A stretch of DNA of 64,000 bases. Origin: Clostridia bacterium (GTDB lineage: Bacteria > Bacillota > Clostridia > Oscillospirales > CAG-272). Shown here one piece after another: positions 24,055-32,241 of the stretch; within the stretch, counting starts at the first letter, position 1; each line of letters opens with the position of its first letter. The position numbers and the translations under genes were made by a program. Below the pieces are notes generated by a model. The model did no database searches and had not been told where the DNA came from. It was given only the letters and a program-made list of their open reading frames with translations. The stretch spans positions 1 through 64,000 of the forward strand of contig JAGBCV010000016.1 of assembly GCA_017937845.1 (NCBI GenBank), in the 5' to 3' direction.

Positions 24055-25137
24055 TTATGATAAGGTCGCAGGCTCCATGAGCGTCAAGGTCTTGTTTTCG
24101 CAGTTTATCTCATACGTCAAGCCGAGCGGAAAAAGTCCAATGGGATAGGCGTGTCCGACGTTGACGTTATAGAGGATAGGCAGGTCGGGAAGTCCTGCTT
24201 CTTCCGCGATGACCTTGCGATAAACCTCTTTGTAGGATTCGTATTTATTTTTGATGGAGGGCTTGCCGACGATGATGCCCTTTATCGCGTGCAAAATACC
24301 TTGCGCGTGGAAATTTCGCAAGAGCTCGGTCAGCAAAAATTCGGGCATATCGGATTCACTGGTTTCGAGGAGCATGATTTTTCCTTGCCATTTATCGGGG
24401 GCGGGAAAAAGCGATGTTCCGAGAAGTGATGGAAATACATTGATGCAACCGCCGAGGAGCTCACCGCGCGCGATGCCTTTGCCTTGTAAAAGCTCATACC
24501 CGTAATTTTCATATCGCGGGGTTTGCTTTTGCATATTGTTCTCGTCCCACCACACCTTATCCTCGTTAAAACTACAATAGGGACTACACGGAATATCCAA
24601 TCTGTCTTGCGGTTCAAACAATATTTTTTGAATTGCGTCCTTTGTGTACGGATTGATCTCTACATACTCTGCCCAGTTGTTCATCACGGAAAGCCCGTAA
24701 TACGAAACAAGTCCCGCTTTTTGCATCATAAAATGGTTGGTCGTCGTATCGGAGAAGCCTGTAAAGATTTTCGGATTTTGCCTGATAACATCAAAATCGA
24801 TATAGGGGAGCAGGCGAATCGTATCGTTTCCGCCAATGGCGTTGAAGATAGCCTTGATATTGGGGTCACGAAAAGCGTCCATCAAATCTTCTGCGCGTGC
24901 TTCGGGGTGACGATAGAGATAGTCGATACCTTTCAGAGCATTGGGCATCGTAACTACGTGAAGTTCGTAGTCTTTTTCAAGACGCTCCTTTGCTAACTCG
25001 TATTTATGGATGAACGGCTTTTCTCCGAGCATTCCTCGAGAAAGAGATACGATGGCAACGGTGTCACCGCGTTTTAGACGTTGGGGTACGAATTTTTCAG
25101 CTCCGCAGGCTTCATGTGTGCGCCGCAAAACAGACAA
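24055..25137 (-). CDS. S66-family serine peptidase (LD-carboxypeptidase / MccF-like)
   Basis: A 360-aa protein. The fold opens with LKRGDTVAIVSLSRGMLGEK; the nucleophile Ser is in FTGFSDTTTNHF (about 127-138); the Glu is in LLETSESDMPEF and the His in NVNVGHAYPIGLFPLGL, the Ser-Glu-His triad of S66. Members are LD-carboxypeptidases trimming murein tetrapeptides or MccF proteins that cleave peptide-nucleotide antibiotics; the long form and no signal peptide fit the MccF-like branch, but I cannot separate them. The given start is a TTG at 25137 inside the preceding gene (64-nt overlap); no ATG precedes the conserved core, so the exact start is uncertain. Confidence 0.8.
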   Translation of the reverse strand: MSVLRRTHEACGAEKFVPQRLKRGDTVAIVSLSRGMLGEKPFIHKYELAKERLEKDYELHVVTMPNALKGIDYLYRHPEARAEDLMDAFRDPNIKAIFNAIGGNDTIRLLPYIDFDVIRQNPKIFTGFSDTTTNHFMMQKAGLVSYYGLSVMNNWAEYVEINPYTKDAIQKILFEPQDRLDIPCSPYCSFNEDKVWWDENNMQKQTPRYENYGYELLQGKGIARGELLGGCINVFPSLLGTSLFPAPDKWQGKIMLLETSESDMPEFLLTELLRNFHAQGILHAIKGIIVGKPSIKNKYESYKEVYRKVIAEEAGLPDLPILYNVNVGHAYPIGLFPLGLTYEINCENKTLTLMEPATLS

Positions 25138-25865
25138 AAGACCGTTCCCGCGGGGGAAAATTCACCGCAAGAGGGGCATTTGATGCGGTTTTGTGTGCGT
25201 TCTTCATGGAGCTTGCGTTTTAAGTCCAAGACACCTTCGTCCAAAATGCCGTCAATGACGGCGGCTTCCAAAACGGCATCGGATATCCAAACGTATTTCA
25301 TCAAAACGGAAAGAAAATGCCAATCGATATCGCCCTGCAAGATCTTATCAAAGATAGAAAGCTTGGCGGAATAATTGAGCAGGGGCATGAGTTTTTCAAG
25401 AAGATTGACATCTGCATGCTCAAACGATGCGGAGTTGAGCAGGTTCCAAAAGCCCTCGTCGCTCATGTATTCAAAAAGCGATGCCAGATTGGAAATATCG
25501 ATGCCCTGCGCGGCAAACGCTTCCACGGCGCGATCCAGTACGCTCGGCTTCAAAAACGGCGCGAGATTTTGCAGGTCGCTGACCTTGACGTGATGACATT
25601 CACAGCTTTTGCCGAGTGCGGCGCTTTTGAGAAGCTCGCTTTCTCCCTCGGTCGGCGCACCCGCACCGATAAGGTCATCGATGGAGATATGAAAGATCTC
25701 CGCGATCTTCACAAGAATGGAGATATCGGGAAAGCTATCGCCCTTTTCGTATCGGGAAACGGCTTGGCGCGTGAGGTTCAATCGATCGGCAAGCTCGGAT
25801 TGTGTCATATCGGCGCATCGGCGCAGACGGGAAAGATTTTCGCAAAAAAGATTGGCATCAAACAT
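25074..25865 (-). CDS. XRE-family regulator with C-terminal zinc ribbon
   Basis: A 263-aa protein. An HTH_3 domain at about 8-65 (LSRLRRCADMTQSELADRLN, LTRQAVSRYEKGDSFPDISI) is followed by a helical region of about 140 residues, and a C-terminal zinc ribbon, CPSCGEFSPAGTVFCLFCG (Cys-x2-Cys-x11-Cys-x2-Cys). It starts 26 nt after dnaE and overlaps the S66 peptidase gene. This may be a cytoplasmic repressor sensing a ligand or metal state through the middle and ribbon domains; the target is unknown. Confidence 0.8.
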   Translation of the reverse strand: MFDANLFCENLSRLRRCADMTQSELADRLNLTRQAVSRYEKGDSFPDISILVKIAEIFHISIDDLIGAGAPTEGESELLKSAALGKSCECHHVKVSDLQNLAPFLKPSVLDRAVEAFAAQGIDISNLASLFEYMSDEGFWNLLNSASFEHADVNLLEKLMPLLNYSAKLSIFDKILQGDIDWHFLSVLMKYVWISDAVLEAAVIDGILDEGVLDLKRKLHEERTQNRIKCPSCGEFSPAGTVFCLFCGAHMKPAELKNSYPNV

Positions 25866-25891
25866 GGTGTTTTGCCTCCATGATGTAAAAA

Positions 25892-28800
25892 TTATTTCAA
25901 AATGACGGCGTTTTCTCCGAGTATCTTTTTGAGGAGGGAGAACATCGTCGGCTGTATGCTCGTCGACCTGCCGACGGCTTTGACGTATTTTTTCGTTGAA
26001 GCATCAAAGAAGACGACGGGGGTCGCGCCCTCGAAGATTTCAAGGATACTGCACGTTCGGCGGCAAGCCTCGCACGAGAGATTTTCTACCTTCAGATAAA
26101 GCGTTTTCGGCTTGTCCTGTGCTGGGGGGGGGACTTCCTTGACGGTCGGCTTTTCCGCGGGGGCGGCGGCTTCCTCGGGTATGAAGTTCGCTTTCAGCAT
26201 TTCCGCTTTGGCGACGAGAAGCTTCGGCGGTGCATCCTCCGTTACGGAAAGCTCGCCGTATGCCGCGATGGGAACGTCGGGAGTCAAGAAAAATGAATAT
26301 CGTTCAAGAATCTTGGGGAAGACGACAAGCTCCATCTCTCCGAGACGGTCTTCCACGGTGAGAAACGCCATCGGCGCGCCTGCCCGCGTTTGCTTGTTTA
26401 CGCGGGCGGTGATGATGCCCGCAATGGTGAGCTTTTGATGATCCTTGTAGGTGTCGGATTCTCCGTCTTCTTCAAAGGCGGAAAGGATATCCCCGATGGG
26501 GACGGCGTGAAAATATTTGGCGTGCGCCTCGAAATCATCAAACGGATGACCCGAAAAATACATACCCATGCTTTCTTTTTCTTGGCGCAGACGCTCTTTT
26601 GTCGGAAGCTCTTCCATCTCGGGGTAAACGTAATCCGTTTCGGGATAATCGTCCGCTACGGAGATATTGCCGATGGAGAAAAGGTCGAGCTGACCGTCGG
26701 AGCGGTTGCGCTCCTTTTTGAGATAGATATCGATGATGCGCTCGTATTCAGATAGAAGCTGAGAACGCTTTGTGCCGAGAGAATCAAACGCACCGCTTTT
26801 GATGAGAGATTCCACTTGGCGCTTATTGAGGTCGCGTCCGCTCATACGGGAAACGAAATTTTCAAAGGACGTGAACTTTCCTGAATTTCGTTCAAAAACG
26901 ACTTCCGCAAGGAAATTTTTGCCGACGTTTTTGATGCCGAGAAGTCCGAAGCGAATGGCGCGCTTGCCACCGTATTTGACCACGGTATAGGTGTCGCGGC
27001 TTTCGTTGATATCGGGACCGAGCACGGCGATCCTCATTTTTTGCGCTTGATCGACATAAACGGCAGTCTTGCCCATATTGCCGAGGACGGACGTGAGCAG
27101 GGAGGCGAGATATTCGCAGGGGTAATGCGCTTTCAGATACGCGGTGCGATAGGAGGTGTAAGCGTATGCGGTCGCGTGGGATTTATTGAAGGCGTAAGCG
27201 GCGAAGGAGGACATGGTATCAAAGATTTCGGTCGCAATTTCTTCGGAAATGCCTGCGGAAACGGCACCGTGACAGATGACCTTGCCGTTTTCGTCCTTTT
27301 CACCGAAAATGAAGGCTTGGCGTTCGTTTTCCATTTCTTTTGCCTTCTTTTTCGACATGGCGCGGCGAATGATATCCGCTCTGCCGTAGGAAAAGCCTGC
27401 GATATCGCGGCAGATATTCATGACCTGCTCTTGATACAGGATACAGCCCGAGGTCTCGTCTAAGATTTTCGCAAGCTGTGGGCAGGAATATTGGATATTT
27501 TCGGGATGCAGACGGTTTTCGAGGAATTGCGGAATGGAATCCATCGGACCCGGGCGATAGATGGAGATGGCGAGAATGATATCCTCCAGACACGCGGGGC
27601 GCATCTGCATGAGCATTTTTCGCATACCGCCCGATTCGAGCTGGAAAATGCCGTCTGTTTTGCCCGAGGAGATCAGCTCATAGGTCTTTTCATCGTCAAA
27701 GGGGACGCGGCGAAGATCAAAATCCGGCTCGGAAAGGCGGATCTGCTTTTCCGTATCGGACATGATGGTGAGATATCGCAGACCCAAAAAGTCGAATTTG
27801 AGAAGTCCGAGCTTGGCGACGGTATCCATCGGAAATTGGGTGAGCGTCATTTCATCGTTGACCGCGATGGGGACGTATTCATGGACGGGGCGGTCTGTGA
27901 TGACGATGCCTGCGGCGTGCGCGGAGGCATGACGGGGCATACCCTCGAGCGCTTTGGAGATATCGATCAGACGGCGAATGGATTCGTTATCGCGGTACAT
28001 ATCGCCGAGCGCGCCTTCGAGCGCCTTTTCGATGGTGATATGCAAATCGTTTGGGACGGCTTTTGCGACGGCGTCCACGTCGTTATAGCTCATGCCAAGC
28101 ACGCGCCCGACGTCACGAATGACAGCCTTTGCCGCGAGCGTCCCAAAGGTGGAGATGCCGCAGACGTGATCTCTGCCGTATTTTTCGGAAACATATTCGA
28201 TGACCTCGCCGCGGCGGTCATAGCAGAAGTCCGTATCAAAGTCGGGCATACTGACGCGCTCGGGGTTTAAGAATCGCTCGAACATTAAATTGTAATGAAT
28301 GGAGTCCACGTCCGTGATGCCGACGAGATACGCCACAAGGCTTCCCGCGCCCGAGCCTCGTCCGGGACCGACGGGGATATTCTTGCTTTTCGCAAAGCGG
28401 ATGAAGTCCGCGACGATGAGATAATATTCCGCATAGCCCATCTTGATGATAACGGAAAGCTCATATTCGATGCGTTCGCGGTAAACGGCTTCCGTGTGTT
28501 CTTCATTGAAAAGAATCTCACCGCTTTTGATTTTTGCTTCAAAGCTTTCCATCGCAAGACGGCGAAGGTACATATCGGGGGCTTCGCCCGTTTCGGGGTG
28601 AAAACGGGGAAGATAGAGATTGTCAAAGCAAAAATCAAAGTTGCAGAGGTCGGCAATCTTTTGTGTGTTTTCGAGAGCGCCCTCGTAAGCACCGAAAAGC
28701 GTTTTCATTTCCTCTTCGCTTTTCATGTAAAATTCATCGGTTTCAAAGCCGAACGGTCTGCCGTCGGCGATCTTATTGCCCGTTTGGATGCACATGAGAA

Positions 28801-29455
28801 CGGCTTGCGTGTCGGAATCGTTTCGTCTGAGATAGTGTACGTCGTTCGTTGCGACGAGCGGGATTCCCGTATCCTCGGAAAGGCGGAGAAGCTCACGGTT
28901 TACTTCCTTTTGCTCCTCGATACCGTGGTCCTGTATTTCAAGATAGTAGCTGTCCTCTCCGAAAAGGGAACGCATGAAAAGGGCATGCTCCTTGGCTTTT
29001 TCATAGTCGCCGCCGATCAAAAGCTTTGGGATATAGCCTGCCAGACACGCGGAAAGGCAGATGAGCCCCTCGTGATGCTCGGTGAGCAATTCCATATCGA
29101 TGCGGGGCTTGGTATAGAAGCCCTCGGTGTAGGCTTTGGAGACCATATAGCAAAGATTTTTGTAGCCCGTTTCGTTCTTGCAAAGTAGGACGAGATGATA
29201 GCGCGTGCTGTCCGTTTCGTGGCGTTTATCGAAGCGTGAGCCTGCCGCCACGTAGACCTCGCACCCGATGATGGGCTTGACACCCTCGTTTTTGCAAGCG
29301 CGGTAAAAATCGACGACGCCGTACATCGCGCCGTGGTCTGTGATGGCGACGGCAGTCTGCCCGAGCTCGCGTGCGCGGCGCGGAATATCGGTGACACGGC
29401 AGGCACCGTCAAGAAGGCTGTATTCGCTATGCAAATGGAGATGGACGAACGGCAT
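25892..29455 (-). CDS. dnaE: DNA polymerase III subunit alpha (DnaE)
   Basis: An 1187-aa replicative polymerase. The N-terminal PHP domain has HLHLHSEYSLLDG and ITDHGAMYGVVDF; the palm carries GPGRGSGAGSLVAYLVG and the catalytic aspartates in PDFDTDFCYDRRGEV (about 400-415); the fingers have QMRPACLEDIILAISIYRPG and SYGRADIIRRAMSKKK; the OB fold near 1000-1070 (LTIAGIITARVNKQ, MAFLTVEDRLGEMELVVFPK) follows. The C-terminal tail after the OB fold is about 100 residues with a LSCEACRRTC cluster, less usual. In Firmicutes DnaE partners with PolC, extending primers and lagging strand; PolC is not in the window. It sits 19 nt after whiA. Confidence 0.96.
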   Translation of the reverse strand: MPFVHLHLHSEYSLLDGACRVTDIPRRARELGQTAVAITDHGAMYGVVDFYRACKNEGVKPIIGCEVYVAAGSRFDKRHETDSTRYHLVLLCKNETGYKNLCYMVSKAYTEGFYTKPRIDMELLTEHHEGLICLSACLAGYIPKLLIGGDYEKAKEHALFMRSLFGEDSYYLEIQDHGIEEQKEVNRELLRLSEDTGIPLVATNDVHYLRRNDSDTQAVLMCIQTGNKIADGRPFGFETDEFYMKSEEEMKTLFGAYEGALENTQKIADLCNFDFCFDNLYLPRFHPETGEAPDMYLRRLAMESFEAKIKSGEILFNEEHTEAVYRERIEYELSVIIKMGYAEYYLIVADFIRFAKSKNIPVGPGRGSGAGSLVAYLVGITDVDSIHYNLMFERFLNPERVSMPDFDTDFCYDRRGEVIEYVSEKYGRDHVCGISTFGTLAAKAVIRDVGRVLGMSYNDVDAVAKAVPNDLHITIEKALEGALGDMYRDNESIRRLIDISKALEGMPRHASAHAAGIVITDRPVHEYVPIAVNDEMTLTQFPMDTVAKLGLLKFDFLGLRYLTIMSDTEKQIRLSEPDFDLRRVPFDDEKTYELISSGKTDGIFQLESGGMRKMLMQMRPACLEDIILAISIYRPGPMDSIPQFLENRLHPENIQYSCPQLAKILDETSGCILYQEQVMNICRDIAGFSYGRADIIRRAMSKKKAKEMENERQAFIFGEKDENGKVICHGAVSAGISEEIATEIFDTMSSFAAYAFNKSHATAYAYTSYRTAYLKAHYPCEYLASLLTSVLGNMGKTAVYVDQAQKMRIAVLGPDINESRDTYTVVKYGGKRAIRFGLLGIKNVGKNFLAEVVFERNSGKFTSFENFVSRMSGRDLNKRQVESLIKSGAFDSLGTKRSQLLSEYERIIDIYLKKERNRSDGQLDLFSIGNISVADDYPETDYVYPEMEELPTKERLRQEKESMGMYFSGHPFDDFEAHAKYFHAVPIGDILSAFEEDGESDTYKDHQKLTIAGIITARVNKQTRAGAPMAFLTVEDRLGEMELVVFPKILERYSFFLTPDVPIAAYGELSVTEDAPPKLLVAKAEMLKANFIPEEAAAPAEKPTVKEVPPPAQDKPKTLYLKVENLSCEACRRTCSILEIFEGATPVVFFDASTKKYVKAVGRSTSIQPTMFSLLKKILGENAVILK

Positions 29456-29474
29456 GTTTTCGCTTCCTTTCGGT

Positions 29475-30362
29475 TTATAATTTGGCTTCGGTTTGCTTGT
29501 TTTCTTCGTAAAAATGGTATATCTTTTGCAAGCGCTTGCTTACTTGCGATTTGGAGATGGGTGGTTCCTCCATATCGGCAAGCTCCTGCAAGGTGAGCGT
29601 ATCGTTATCGACGCGGTTTTGCGCCGTCGTGCGAAGCTCCGCGGGGAGCTTTTCAAAATCTCCGCTTTCCATCAGCGCGCGAATGGCGTCGACGTAAATA
29701 CCCGCGGCGTTGACGGTCTTCGTGAGGTTTGCCATATCGAAATTTTGCTTGCGGTTGACCTCATTGTTTTTTTCGCGGAGCATTTTCGCGTTGATGACCT
29801 CAAAGGCTTCCTTTTTTGCGCCTATATAAGAGAGGAAATAATGTACGCTTTCCGCGTCGCGGAAATAGATGATCTGATTGCCGCGGCGAACGGAGAGCTT
29901 TGGCAAACGGAAATGGAGCGTCAGCGCCGTTGCGGCATCGCAAGCGAGGTCGGGGCTTGCCGTGGAAAGCTCAAGACGCGGCTTTTCGGGCGGATTGACG
30001 AAGCCCGAAACGAGAAACGCACCGCGGAAAAAATGGTCATCGCATTTGGAGCAGCGGAAGATATCCTTGAGGTTTTCGCCGTACTGCATGACGATATCGT
30101 AAACGGCCTTGAAATCCTCGCCTGAGAGGGTATTTTTGTAGACGGTTCCTACCTTTTTTGTCACGACCGTTGCGCCTGCGATCTCCTTAAAAAGACGGGC
30201 GTAGGCTTCGGATACCTCGATGGTCTCCGTTTGAAAAACACAGGTGTTTTCATCCGTGAACGTGGAAAAACGGAACATGCCCGCGAGCATGGCGTGACGG
30301 CAGCAGTCCTTGCCGGGGGCTTTTTCGGCAAGCTTGATTTTGGTTTCACTGGAAAATGACAT
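29475..30362 (-). CDS. whiA: DNA-binding protein WhiA
   Basis: A 295-aa protein. The N-terminal half is the degenerate LAGLIDADG homing-endonuclease fold (CCRHAMLAGMFRFSTF near the start, RGAFLVSGFVNPPEKPRLEL at about 110-130, a second half-repeat AYFLSYIGAKKEAFEV-like with YFRDAESVHYFLSYIG); the C-terminal half is the helix-turn-helix domain ending PPISKSQVSKRLQKI. WhiA is conserved in Gram-positive bacteria and influences cell division and chromosome segregation in non-sporulating settings. The usual neighbours RapZ and YvcK are not here. Start signal is weak (ACAGGT). Confidence 0.9.
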   Translation of the reverse strand: MSFSSETKIKLAEKAPGKDCCRHAMLAGMFRFSTFTDENTCVFQTETIEVSEAYARLFKEIAGATVVTKKVGTVYKNTLSGEDFKAVYDIVMQYGENLKDIFRCSKCDDHFFRGAFLVSGFVNPPEKPRLELSTASPDLACDAATALTLHFRLPKLSVRRGNQIIYFRDAESVHYFLSYIGAKKEAFEVINAKMLREKNNEVNRKQNFDMANLTKTVNAAGIYVDAIRALMESGDFEKLPAELRTTAQNRVDNDTLTLQELADMEEPPISKSQVSKRLQKIYHFYEENKQTEAKL

Positions 30363-30412
30363 TTTGATTTTTTACCTGTTTCTATGTTAAAGATGTTGGA
30401 TTTTATGATTGG

Positions 30413-30460
30413 CAGAGGGCGACCGTCAACGGGATGTCGAGGCGCCGTCCCCTACAAACG
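30413..30460. repeat. GC-rich intergenic repeat-like sequence between murB and whiA
   Basis: In the 130-nt gap 30363-30492, the stretch reading GCAGAGGGCGACCGTC to CGCCGTCCCCTACAAAC has CGACCGTC and GACGG-type arms in inverted form. It recalls the TAGGGGCGG/GACGGTC type intergenic repeats common in gut Firmicutes. I see no second full copy in this window, so the call rests on composition and memory. Confidence 0.3.
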
Positions 30461-30492
30461 AACGATTTTATTTGGTCAAACGACGTAAGGGG

Positions 30493-31389
30493 TCAAGGTC
30501 TTTCGGAAACGTGAATGATTTCCGTTTCAAGATACACGCCGAACGTTTTCATGACCTCGGCGCGGATATGTTCGATGAGAGAAAGCACGTCATGTGAGGT
30601 CGCGCCGCCGCGGTTAACGATGAAGCCTGCGTGCTTTTCGGAGACCTCAGCGCCGCCGATGCGGTAGCCCTTGAGCCCGCATTTTTCGATGAGAGCGCCT
30701 GCAAAGTGTCCCTCGGGACGCTTAAAGACGCTTCCTGCGCTCGGAAATTCGAGCGGTTGCTTTTCTTTTCTTGCCTTCATGCGGTCTTCACAGAGCTTTT
30801 GAAGCTCCTCGGCATTCCCCTTTTGCAGGGAAAAACGCGCGGAAAGAATGATATCTCCGCTTGTCTGATAGACGCTTTTTCGGTAGCCGTAGGCGTGGTC
30901 GGCAAGGGGACGGGTGCGGATATGCTCGCCGTCAAAATAGGTGCTTTCGGTGAGAATACGGGAGATCTCCGCCTCGTATGCGCCTGCGTTCATATAGACC
31001 GCGCCGCCAACGGTGGCGGGAATACCGTATGCAAATTCGAGTCCCGAAAGTCCGCGACGCACCGCTTCTCCCGCGATGGCGGTGAGCGATGCGCCTGCCT
31101 CCGCTTCGACGAAATCTTCGCCCCAGATAACGCGCTTCAGTGCGGTCGTGAAGACGATAAGTCCGCGAAAGCCCGCGTCGTCAAAGAGCATATTGGTGGC
31201 GTTGCCGACGACGAGCGTCTTGATGTTTTCTTGTTTGGCAAGGGCGACGAGGGAAGCAAGCTCCTCCTTCGTGCGCGGAAATGCCGCAAGGTCGGCGCAT
31301 CCTCCGATCTTGAAGGAGGAATGCTTGGCAAGGGGAAGGTCCTCTTGGATGATGGTGCTGAAATTTTCTTTGATGGTCTGCATAGGCAT
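30493..31389 (-). CDS. murB: UDP-N-acetylenolpyruvoylglucosamine reductase (MurB)
   Basis: A 298-aa flavoprotein that reduces UDP-GlcNAc-enolpyruvate to UDP-MurNAc in murein synthesis. Seen: SSFKIGGCADLAAFP and NATNMLFDDAGFRG (FAD site), FAYGIPATVGGAVYMNAGAY, the active-site Tyr/Arg region YGYRKSVYQ, the catalytic Ser in FPSAGSVFKRP, and the Glu in VYLETEIIHV. The start at 31389 (MPMQ) lies 4 nt after GGAG; the ATG at 31413 lies at the expected transcription start and is rejected. First gene of the murB-whiA-dnaE group. Confidence 0.93.
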   Translation of the reverse strand: MPMQTIKENFSTIIQEDLPLAKHSSFKIGGCADLAAFPRTKEELASLVALAKQENIKTLVVGNATNMLFDDAGFRGLIVFTTALKRVIWGEDFVEAEAGASLTAIAGEAVRRGLSGLEFAYGIPATVGGAVYMNAGAYEAEISRILTESTYFDGEHIRTRPLADHAYGYRKSVYQTSGDIILSARFSLQKGNAEELQKLCEDRMKARKEKQPLEFPSAGSVFKRPEGHFAGALIEKCGLKGYRIGGAEVSEKHAGFIVNRGGATSHDVLSLIEHIRAEVMKTFGVYLETEIIHVSERP

Positions 31390-31416
31390 ACTACTCCATT
31401 TTATCATTCTCATATC

Positions 31417-31422
31417 ATTATA
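31417..31422 (-). promoter_or_regulatory. -10 box of the murB operon promoter
   Basis: TATAAT on the minus strand at 31422-31417. The -35 region is poor (TATCTT near 31445), so it may need an activator or has an extended -10. It faces the Crp/Fnr gene promoter at 31475. Confidence 0.45.
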
Positions 31423-31474
31423 ACAAATTTTTATGAAAAAAGATAGAGATTTTATGTTTTTTATGAAAAAATTC

Positions 31475-31524
31475 TTGACTTTTTACGGTGTGAATGTTAC
31501 AATGAAAGTGTTCCAAACGGAACA
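31475..31524 (+). promoter_or_regulatory. promoter of the Crp/Fnr-ABC operon with palindromic operator
   Basis: TTGACT at 31475-31480, 17 nt, TACAAT at 31498-31503. A perfect palindrome, TGTTCCAAACGGAACA, at 31509-31524 covers the transcription start. Its 6-4-6 form is the size of Crp/Fnr half-sites but the sequence differs from TTGAT/TGTGA boxes, so it is a candidate site for the regulator encoded just downstream, acting as a repressor of its own operon. Confidence 0.6.
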
Positions 31525-31549
31525 GTTTTATGAAAGGCGTGGTGATGGT

Positions 31550-32212
31550 ATGGACGTGCAGGGCGAAATGCGCGAAGTGCTTTGCAAAACCGATATCTTT
31601 CGCGGAATGTCCGCGCAAACGGAGAACGTTTTGCTTTCGCTTCCTGTTTCCTCGTTTTCGGCGGGCGATACGATCGCAAACGAAAAGGGGACGGTATCCC
31701 TCGGCGTTTTGCTTGCGGGAAAGGCTTCCATCTACGGACGCAGCGGCGGAAACCGTGTGCTTCTGAACCGTCTGGAGCGCGCCTCGGTCTTTGATGCGGC
31801 GACGGTCTTCTTCTCCGAAAACGAAACGGTCAGCACGGTCGTTGCCAAAACAAAATGCCGCGTTTTGTTCATAGAACGCCCCGTTTTGGAAACAATAATC
31901 GAAAACGACCCCAAGGTCGCGCACGATTATATTCTCTTTCTTTCCGACAAGATCGGCTTTCTGAACCGAAAGATCATCGCCTTTACTGCGAAAAACGCAG
32001 ACGCGGCGCTCGCCGGTTATCTGCTCGACAACGCGGGGGAGGACGGCTTGCTTTCGGTCAATATGACGCGCATCGCGTCGATCCTCGATATCGGCAGAAC
32101 GACGCTTTACCGCGCCGTGGATGCGCTCGAAAAGGACGGCTGTATCGCTTACGACGGAAAGGAAATGCGGATCTTAGACCGCGAAACGCTCGAATCCAGA
32201 GCAAAAAATTGA
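31550..32212 (+). CDS. Crp/Fnr-family transcriptional regulator
   Basis: A 220-aa protein from ATG 31550; the upstream codons overlap the promoter and operator and are rejected. The N-terminal cyclic-nucleotide-like barrel spans about 10-130 (DIFRGMSAQTENVLLSLPVS, GDTIANEKGTVSLGVLLAGK, VSTVVAKTKCRVLFIERPVL), followed by the dimer helix and the C-terminal winged HTH (VNMTRIASILDIGRTTLYRA at about 170-190). No Fnr-type N-terminal Cys cluster and no phosphate-binding cassette for cAMP are seen, so the effector is unknown. The ABC importer gene starts 29 nt downstream, suggesting it controls that system. Confidence 0.85.
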   Translation: MDVQGEMREVLCKTDIFRGMSAQTENVLLSLPVSSFSAGDTIANEKGTVSLGVLLAGKASIYGRSGGNRVLLNRLERASVFDAATVFFSENETVSTVVAKTKCRVLFIERPVLETIIENDPKVAHDYILFLSDKIGFLNRKIIAFTAKNADAALAGYLLDNAGEDGLLSVNMTRIASILDIGRTTLYRAVDALEKDGCIAYDGKEMRILDRETLESRAKN

Positions 32213-32241
32213 ACTTTTTTTGAAAAGAAAGGAACGACATC

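Noticed and set aside
27491-29188. Long plus-strand frames (about 260-300 aa) opposite dnaE
   Set aside because: They are mirror frames of the GC-rich dnaE coding sequence with no recognisable protein features.
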